From: Nymphaea colorata
Lineage: Eukaryota; Streptophyta; Magnoliopsida; Nymphaeales; Nymphaeaceae
Direction: 5' to 3'
DNA length: 64,000 bases
Assembly: GCF_008831285.2 (NCBI RefSeq)
Contig: NC_045147.1
Location: forward strand, 22,716,981 to 22,780,980
Shown here: positions 57,841-64,000 of the stretch, piece by piece
Position numbering within the stretch: position 1 is the first letter of the stretch
Layout: each line of letters opens with the position of its first letter
Position numbers and translations under genes: made by a program
Notes under the pieces: model-generated
Database searches by the model: none
Told to the model about the DNA's origin: nothing
Seen by the model: only the letters and a program-made list of their open reading frames with translations

Positions 57841-58200
57841 ATGGGGATATTAGGTAAATTTCATGGCAAACGTGTTAGGTTGTTGGGGCCTGTACCGTTC
57901 GTCGTAGTCATTGCTGATGGGAGGTGGATACAGAAGAATAACTTAGTTGGCGATGGTAGCTTGGTGATGGTGGTGGGTCTACTAGCGATCTAAGGGATGC
58001 TGCCCATAGAGGTGGTATAGGAGTTGAACATGGTGGTGGCCTTGGTGGAATCGGGAGTGGCCTATGTGGTAGTGAACTAAGTGGTGGATTCGGAGGAGGT
58101 CACGATGGTGGGTTCAAGAATGGTCATGCCGGCAGCCACGGTGGTGGAATCGGAGGTGGTCATGGTGGTGGTGCAGACGGCGCTGGTGGTGGGATAGAAA
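57841..58200 (+). pseudogene. Inverted, decayed glycine-rich gene 5
   Basis: ATG 57841 starts a peptide MGILGKFHGKRVRLLG, then VVVIADGRWIQKNNLVG, clearly the family signal region with its ADGRWIQ junction. It then shifts out of the glycine frame and stops near 57992. Downstream (58026-58200) GGGX codons continue in other frames with GGFGGGHDGG and GGGIGGGHGGG. It is the only member on the plus strand. Frame breaks and substituted glycines show old decay. Confidence 0.85.
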
Positions 58201-58245
58201 AAGTTGAACCCCTTCGTTTCATAGTCAACAAAAATATTTTTAAAA

Positions 58246-58552
58246 TGTTTTAAACACAAAGTTTGGGTTTTCCAAAGGATGCGTCATTTCCCAAAACAGT
58301 GTTCTCGCATCACTTCTCTAGGGGTATTTTCCCAAAGGGTGCATCTTTTCCCAACAGGTGTATGTACTCAGTGAACACCAGCTTTGTGGTCTATAAATAG
58401 AGGGAGAATATCACAGAAAACTTATCGGTGTGTGCTTCTATTCAGAAGCCTTTCCGTGTAAAACCAATGCCCAGAAGGTATCTGGCCTAACAGCGTTGTT
58501 CATTGCTATTCCACTCAGTTGGAAGATCGATCCTGGCCCAAAAAATCCAACA
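58246..58552 (+). mobile_element. LTR of a retrotransposon remnant
   Basis: Begins TGTTTTAAAC and ends CCAACA (TG..CA type), about 307 bp. It contains a TATA box CTATAAATAG at 58391-58400. In the upstream part are two direct repeats 60 bp apart (58271-58294 and 58331-58354) of the form CCAAAGG(A/G)TGC(G/A)TC. It is followed directly by a primer-binding site. No gag-pol follows, so it is a 5' remnant. Left boundary approximate. Confidence 0.75.
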
Positions 58553-58553
58553 T

Positions 58554-58565
58554 TGGCATCAGAGC
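58554..58565 (+). other. Primer-binding site (initiator Met tRNA type)
   Basis: TGGCATCAGAGC, one base from TGGTATCAGAGC, the complement of the plant initiator tRNA-Met 3' end used by many LTR retrotransposons. It lies one base after the LTR end. Confidence 0.85.
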
Positions 58566-58798
58566 TTGGTTGCAGAGGTCCGGGCTTCACAAAATCGAAA
58601 CCACAAAACAGTAAGGTAAAGGATTGATCAAATGCGAAACATATACGAACAGAAAGATAAAATATACATATTACCAGTCTAAGGGGATCAAAAAGACAAA
58701 TAATTTCTTACACAATAACAAACAGGTGTTTTTTATCATACATAAGCATAACTAAACATCTCGATACAAATCGAACAACCGATTAAAACTAAAAAATT

Positions 58799-61700
58799 CT
58801 ATTCACTAATCGGAAATTTGTAGCATTTCACAGGGCCCACTAACGCAAGCGCTTCCTGAAGAGCCTCGAACAGACATTCAGGGTAGTTCTCTATAAGTGG
58901 AGTTCCATGTTTCCCCCGCATCTTATGCAAAACCCTCCCGACAATCTGCCAACATAAACGTTAAGAAGAAGGCCATGGCTTCCAATCTTAGGGTAAGAGT
59001 GAGTATATAAGTAATGGATTTGGGTCCACACCGGATCCGATCCATTATTACAAAACCTGTTCTAAAGACTCCCCTGTATAACAGCAACTCTGCCTACGAC
59101 TAACACTACACGATAAGGATTATTTTTCATTTGGAAAATTAAGTAGGCTGAAGCAAATAATAAGTCGACTAATTCCAAGATACCTTTCTCGCGTATCCCC
59201 CATAAGCTATCCCACTAATTAGAGCCCTTGGCTCCTCCAATGAGCCTGCAACACCCAAATCATATATATCAATGAACACCATTCACATTGGAAAGGGACC
59301 AAAATATTTGGCTCCTCCAATGAGCCTGCAATACCCAAATCATATATATCAATGAACACCATTCACATTGGAAAGGGACCAAAATATTTGACTCGCATTT
59401 CAAACTCTCGTGATACACTGCCAATGTGGAGAATATATATATATCACATACAAAAAATTTTAAAGGCACACCTAAATCAAAACAATCATATCACATCTTT
59501 TTCTTTCAAATTCAAAATAATCGTTACGCCGGTAATAAATAGGTATGATTTTGCCTTTTCAGAAAAGAAAAAACATAAACACAAATTTGTGAACACAGCT
59601 TTCCTTAGGCAACTTTTTAGCATTAATAAAGGACAATGTTCACCTAAATAATTCCATACAAATAAAAACTAATTTGGATATCGTTTAATCATATTATAAT
59701 ATCATTAGGTATAGTCAAGCAGGATAATGCAAGCTAATCAACTTAAAACTTGCCTTCGACGGTGTTTTTAGTCTTTTACAGTGTAAACTAGGTGTGTTTT
59801 AACAATATCAAAATGTTAAGTATGTCTTCCATTATTGCAAATGCTTAGATGTGTTTTTAAACAATTTCCTACGTATATAGACAGGGAAGCTAGCACGCAA
59901 TAAAACATGTGGCCATAGAAAACACATACCAACAGTCTGCATTTTCCGGAAGAGCCCCACTTGCTTCAATTTGCCAATTGTGTGTGAATTGGTGCCACCA
60001 GCAACTTGAAGAAAACCTAGAAGTCCATCACATGTTAGGGACAGAAAATTTCAGCAAGTGCCTACAGTATTAAGAAGTGAACTAGGAAAATCTATATGGT
60101 AAAGGAAGGACGACAAATATTTGTATATATTCCTCATTGATTTTCTAAAACTGTTACCATGTGGCCTGCCCTCAACAGCAGTTAGACGAGCAGCAAAGGC
60201 TATTGCCTCCTTTGTTGCACCTTTGCCAATGTCTCCACTCATGGGCCGGCCATCTAGCTATGAACAATCAATATGGTATTGCAGTTACTATAAGAAATTC
60301 ACAAGGATGTGCTAAATGCATTACTACCACAACATATTCTTTGCACAAAGATATAGTGCTTCTCTCTCAAGGATGTAGGGCTGCACAATGAGTCAAGCCA
60401 GCTCGAGCTCAACTCGAACATGCTCGTCAAAACTCTACCCAAACTCTACTTGTTTATAAATGATTGAGTTCAAATTTATGTTTGAAATGTTAAAAAAGTC
60501 GAGTTCGAGTTGTAAGAACTCGACTCGTTTAAACTCGATTTGGATCGACTACACAATGAATATTGAATTATAATGAGAAAATAGTTAAACGAGTAGCAAC
60601 TAAACAGGTTAGTCAAGTTAAATGAGTTAACAAGTTAAAAATAACGAGACATGCTTAACATAAACAGGTTAAACGAGTTGAGTACAAGCCTGACATTGTA
60701 TCTTTGGTCGAGCTCGAGCTTGTTCTATCGAGTTCGACTTGAGTTTTCTGAGTTGAGTTGAGCTCGAGCTGGTCCAACTCGAGCTTGACTCAGCTCATTT
60801 GCAGCCCTACAAGGATGTGACAATGCAGATTGATATACCATGCAAATGTTTGCTTTGCCAATGGAAAATGTTAGCAATGGATGAACATCATGGCAATTGT
60901 GAGGGTTGGAGATCATGGAATATAACTAAACAGAAATCACAAATCTGATTTTTATTTGTGCACAAAGTTGGGCACATCAGTGCTGATGCTTTTTCCTACC
61001 CGTCCAAGACGTACCTGCCTTCACCTAATCATGATAAAATTAGTCATTCAATTGAAGCAACAGGTCTCCAGTTTCATTTGTGATGGTACAAGCCAAACAT
61101 GATAATCTACGGGCAGTATTCCTATTCCTTAGCCTTGATATGCACTAATATTTAATGCTAGAATTACAAAAAAAATTTTTGAGGAAGAATAGCTTTTGGC
61201 TTTTCACAATTAAACTATGAGCATCCATTCCCCACACTCCTCTTCTTCTCCCTCTGCCACACTTTGTCTCTTCCTGTGGACAGAGCACAAGCTATCTTCT
61301 TTGCTTTCTTTGTGTCTTCTTTGTCCCAAGTGACATAAAAATTTGCAGTGGGATACAAATACACGTCTAACATTAACTAGGAAGTCTACAGAAATTAACT
61401 CCAATGGAAAACAAAGAAATCTGAGAATGAATCTGTAGAATAGAGAGCAAGTTCCTGTAAGAAGTTACAGGGGTAGTCGATGTCACCTGCCACAAGTTGC
61501 AGCATTGTAGATATGGTTGCATTACTGAGTACATCATGTTCATGGAAAACACAGTGGAGTGCCCCAGATCAGGTAAGCTAACCTACAGACAATTAAGCAG
61601 AAGTTGTGGAACTGTTGCAAAAGTTACAGCTAATCATTTACCATTCATATAATTACTCAGTTGCTATAATAGTGAGAACAGCAGTCTTTAAAGTTTAGAA

Positions 61701-62379
61701 TCTTTAGATTGCAAACCTAAGCAAAAACATAGACGCTTTGGGCGTGGCATTCAAAATTAGAATTTACAACATAACTGAAGGCAGTTTAACCAATAATAGG
61801 ATATGGAAAAAGTTCTTCTGCACTCATAACACATGCCACCATTATCTTTACAGATAATACTTTGACTACTTAGCCTTGCCGTTATTGGAGACTAAAAAAC
61901 TTCTATTGTCATTCTACTTCAAACTCAACTGTTTTGTGGCCACCACATTCAGATCTACCGCAAATGCACCATTAAGCCACAATTAGAATTTAAATTTTGT
62001 GACACTGCAAAATAGACTCTTACAAATTTACATGGCCATGTCCGTTATTCTTGTCAAAAATGAAGAATGACTGGAGATAGCTGAAGTTTTTTCACTCAAA
62101 CAACAGATAGAAGTGAAAAGTCTTCCAATTAGCAACTACAAATAGCCTCCTCAACAAGACTGACCTGACCAACACCATGATATAACATTATCTTTCAAGA
62201 TAGCATCGCATGAAAAAACCAATGAGTTGATTTTAGCAGAATTGCCACCATTACTAGTAAGTACTGTTCATGCAGCAATGCTGAATCTGAAACACAACTG
62301 GCAACTTACTGCTACTAGATTCAAACGGCCAACACATTCTCCCAAGTTACTCCACAACTCTTTGAACAAGTCCACGTCC
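58799..62379 (-). CDS. LdpA-like protein, C-terminal part (5' exons outside)
   Basis: Six exons on the minus strand: 62379-62310, 61582-61487, 60257-60158, 60016-59930, 59245-59184, 58945-58799; all GT..AG and in frame, 186 residues plus stop. Order: DVDLFKELWSNLGECVGRL, VSLPDLGHS, NLWQLDGRPMSGDIGKGAT, GFLQVAGGTNSHTIGKLK, ISGIAYGGYARKIVGRVL. From memory this fits the C-terminal LdpA-type region of cyanobacterial LdpA, an iron-sulfur protein of light input to the clock, and its plant homologues. The motifs LDGRPMSGDIG and AGGTNSHT would be the cofactor/fold core. I could not find the upstream exons (with the expected 4Fe-4S motifs) up to 64000, so the gene is partial here. A hAT MITE sits in the intron 60258-61486. 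The exon model is firm; the family name is less so. Confidence 0.65.
59228..59387 (-). repeat. 80-bp tandem duplication copying an LdpA-like splice acceptor
   Basis: 59228-59307 and 59308-59387 differ at only one or two positions. Each contains the minus-strand acceptor TTG(T/C)AG and the first about 18 bases of the exon (GCTCATTGGAGGAGCCAA). The downstream copy (59245) is the real exon start because only it continues into coding sequence. Confidence 0.95.
60368..60817. mobile_element. hAT-type MITE in LdpA-like intron
   Basis: The element at 60376-60809 (434 bp) starts TAGGGCTGCACAATGAGTC and ends GACTCAGCTCATTTGCAGCCCTA in inverted form (termini TAGGGCTGCA / TGCAGCCCTA are perfect). Identical 8-bp CAAGGATG repeats flank it at 60368-60375 and 60810-60817. 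Interior is rich in CTCGAGCT and ACTCG motifs and has no transposase. These are hAT features. Confidence 0.93.
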
Positions 62380-64000
62380 CTAAAATAGGAAAGAGATGGT
62401 AAACTCAGAAATAGAAGAACCATATGAAGGGAATATTCTCCTATGGATTCATATCCCTTTACATCGATCACTTAGTGGGAAATCGCACAAAGTTAACATC
62501 CTGACTCGAATGGAAATCTGACTCAAATGGATATAGATGTGTTTTTCCCCTGTATGCATATGCATGTTCAAAAGTTCAAATCCTACAGTAAATTTTTGAG
62601 AACCTCCAACTACTTCCAGTACATCAAACACAAATTGCTACAGATGGAGGGATCCACCGAGGAAAAAAAGAACCACATTTGCAAGTTGTGGATTCAGCTA
62701 TCTGGATATTGGACATGATGGGCCGTTAGAGTTATCCTTGGATTCACTATCAACTCAGTTTTTTTTTTTAGTTTAATTTTAGCGTTTCCAATTTCTATTG
62801 TTTCTCTAAAGATCGAATTCCAATATTTGGTAGTGACATATCATCATTGGATAGCCATGCACAAGATGCCAATATGGAGCAACAAGATAAATAAACAGCA
62901 ATTGTACATCTTTCATAGAAGTTGATTATGGTAAATTATATAGGGTAATGAATAGCAGGCTGGTTTCTAACACATCTTTACATATTTTCCCAAATTGAAG
63001 AAGAAGGTGGCTCAAATTGATAATTAAGGAAAAGCAGGACTGAGAATCATGACTTTAAGGTCCACACAAGGCATGAAAGACAATGAACCAAGAAAAAAAC
63101 TAGAAAAGCAATAAAGAAACAGACTTGCTGAACATACTATTCCTAAGGAAGTATACTTCCTCAAAGAAGGGACACACACTTCTCAACGGCAAGAAATGAG
63201 CTTGTCATGCACTTTAAACTTTAAAGGAACTATAGCATTTGCCTCATAGGTATGCTTCCCCTGCTAAGGTTGAACTGCCAAAGCTACTTGCTTTGGCCAC
63301 TTCTGCAGGAGAAATTGTTTTCTTCCTCTTGCCATACCATTTCAAAGAAGACCTCCATCTCCAAATTGTCTAGAAGAAAATTTGGAAGGACAAATACAGC
63401 AATCACAGACCATTAAGCTTCAATCCACTAAAAGGAAAATCAGATGCTCTGTCAAGAAAATGGACTCCTCAAATATCTTTTCCACTGTGATATATCTTAA
63501 AAGTATGTTACTTGGACGGTTCGAGAAGGTACTGAGAAAGAAACCACTGAAAAGGAAATAGGAACAGCTGAAGGTAAACTAAGTCACGACTTGTTACACA
63601 AGACAATTTAATTGCAACTTCAAGGAAAATCACTATCATTCAACTACCATTAAGCAGACAAATTTATCTTGGGTCCAAGATATAATGGAAATGGAATAGA
63701 AAAAACTAGAGAAAGTTATAGTTACTAAACAACTTGGTAGGAGGTTGCTTTACCAATACAATCACAACTTCAAGGAGACCACCATTATCAAATTCCTAGT
63801 AGTTATGGCCTTAAGTTAATCTTATATGTGTACTGTAACATATTGTGGATATTCATTAAATAGAATCCAAATCTATGACTTTCAAAATCACATAGAACTT
63901 AGCAATGGGACCCTGGTCTAGATTGAGGAAATTTATGGTCAGTTAAGAGTAAATAATCACTTCCATAAAAAAAAATATGCTATAGTAAGAAATTTCCAAC
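62380..64000. other. Probable intron of the LdpA-like gene; nothing else seen
   Basis: Exon 62379-62310 starts in phase 1, so at least one more exon lies upstream. I found no convincing coding segment on the minus strand between 62380 and the edge, and no plus-strand gene. Confidence 0.5.

Noticed and set aside
62449-62631. 60-codon minus-strand frame as the next upstream exon of the LdpA-like gene
   Set aside because: Its peptide does not join in phase to the exon at 62379 and shows no expected motif.

Overview
The window is nuclear DNA of a flowering plant. The spliceosomal introns (GT..AG), several plant-specific gene families, (TA)n/(GA)n microsatellites and hAT-type MITEs all point that way. 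No prokaryotic operon signals are present. The species cannot be named from the sequence alone.

Layout. 1-3.3 kb: no supportable gene. 3.6-5.7 kb (+): a short three-exon gene with a signal peptide and a complete neprosin activation-peptide region but no catalytic domain. 5.7-15.4 kb: intergenic, rich in MITE-like and other short dispersed repeats. 15.4-27 kb (+): a 13-exon PAS-domain Raf-like MAPKKK; all junctions keep frame and give 765 aa. 28.25-31.8 kb (-): a 4-exon HYPK homologue (111 aa), the regulator of the NatA N-terminal acetyltransferase. 35.6-58.2 kb: a cluster of six related glycine-rich secreted-protein loci. Two look intact (443 and 325 aa, - strand). One is a 5'-truncated relic carrying an insertion, one has its start codon out of frame, one has frameshifts and an in-frame stop, and one is an inverted decayed copy on the + strand. 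Five of them keep a TATA box just upstream of the ATG, at about 70 bp in three. 58.2-58.6 kb: an LTR-retrotransposon remnant (LTR plus initiator-tRNA primer-binding site). 58.8-62.4 kb (-): the 3' six exons of a gene that resembles cyanobacterial LdpA; its 5' part probably lies beyond the right edge.

The most notable structural theme is local duplication. Short direct duplications have copied splice sites of real exons: both ends of Raf exon 12, and the acceptor of an LdpA-like exon. They have also expanded or broken the glycine-rich genes (a perfect 60-bp triplication and a 23-bp duplication at a frameshift). Larger segmental duplications (about 44-46.5, 48-49 and 50-52.6 kb) made three of the glycine-rich loci. 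The genes are not functionally linked to one another; the only locally built system is the glycine-rich cluster.
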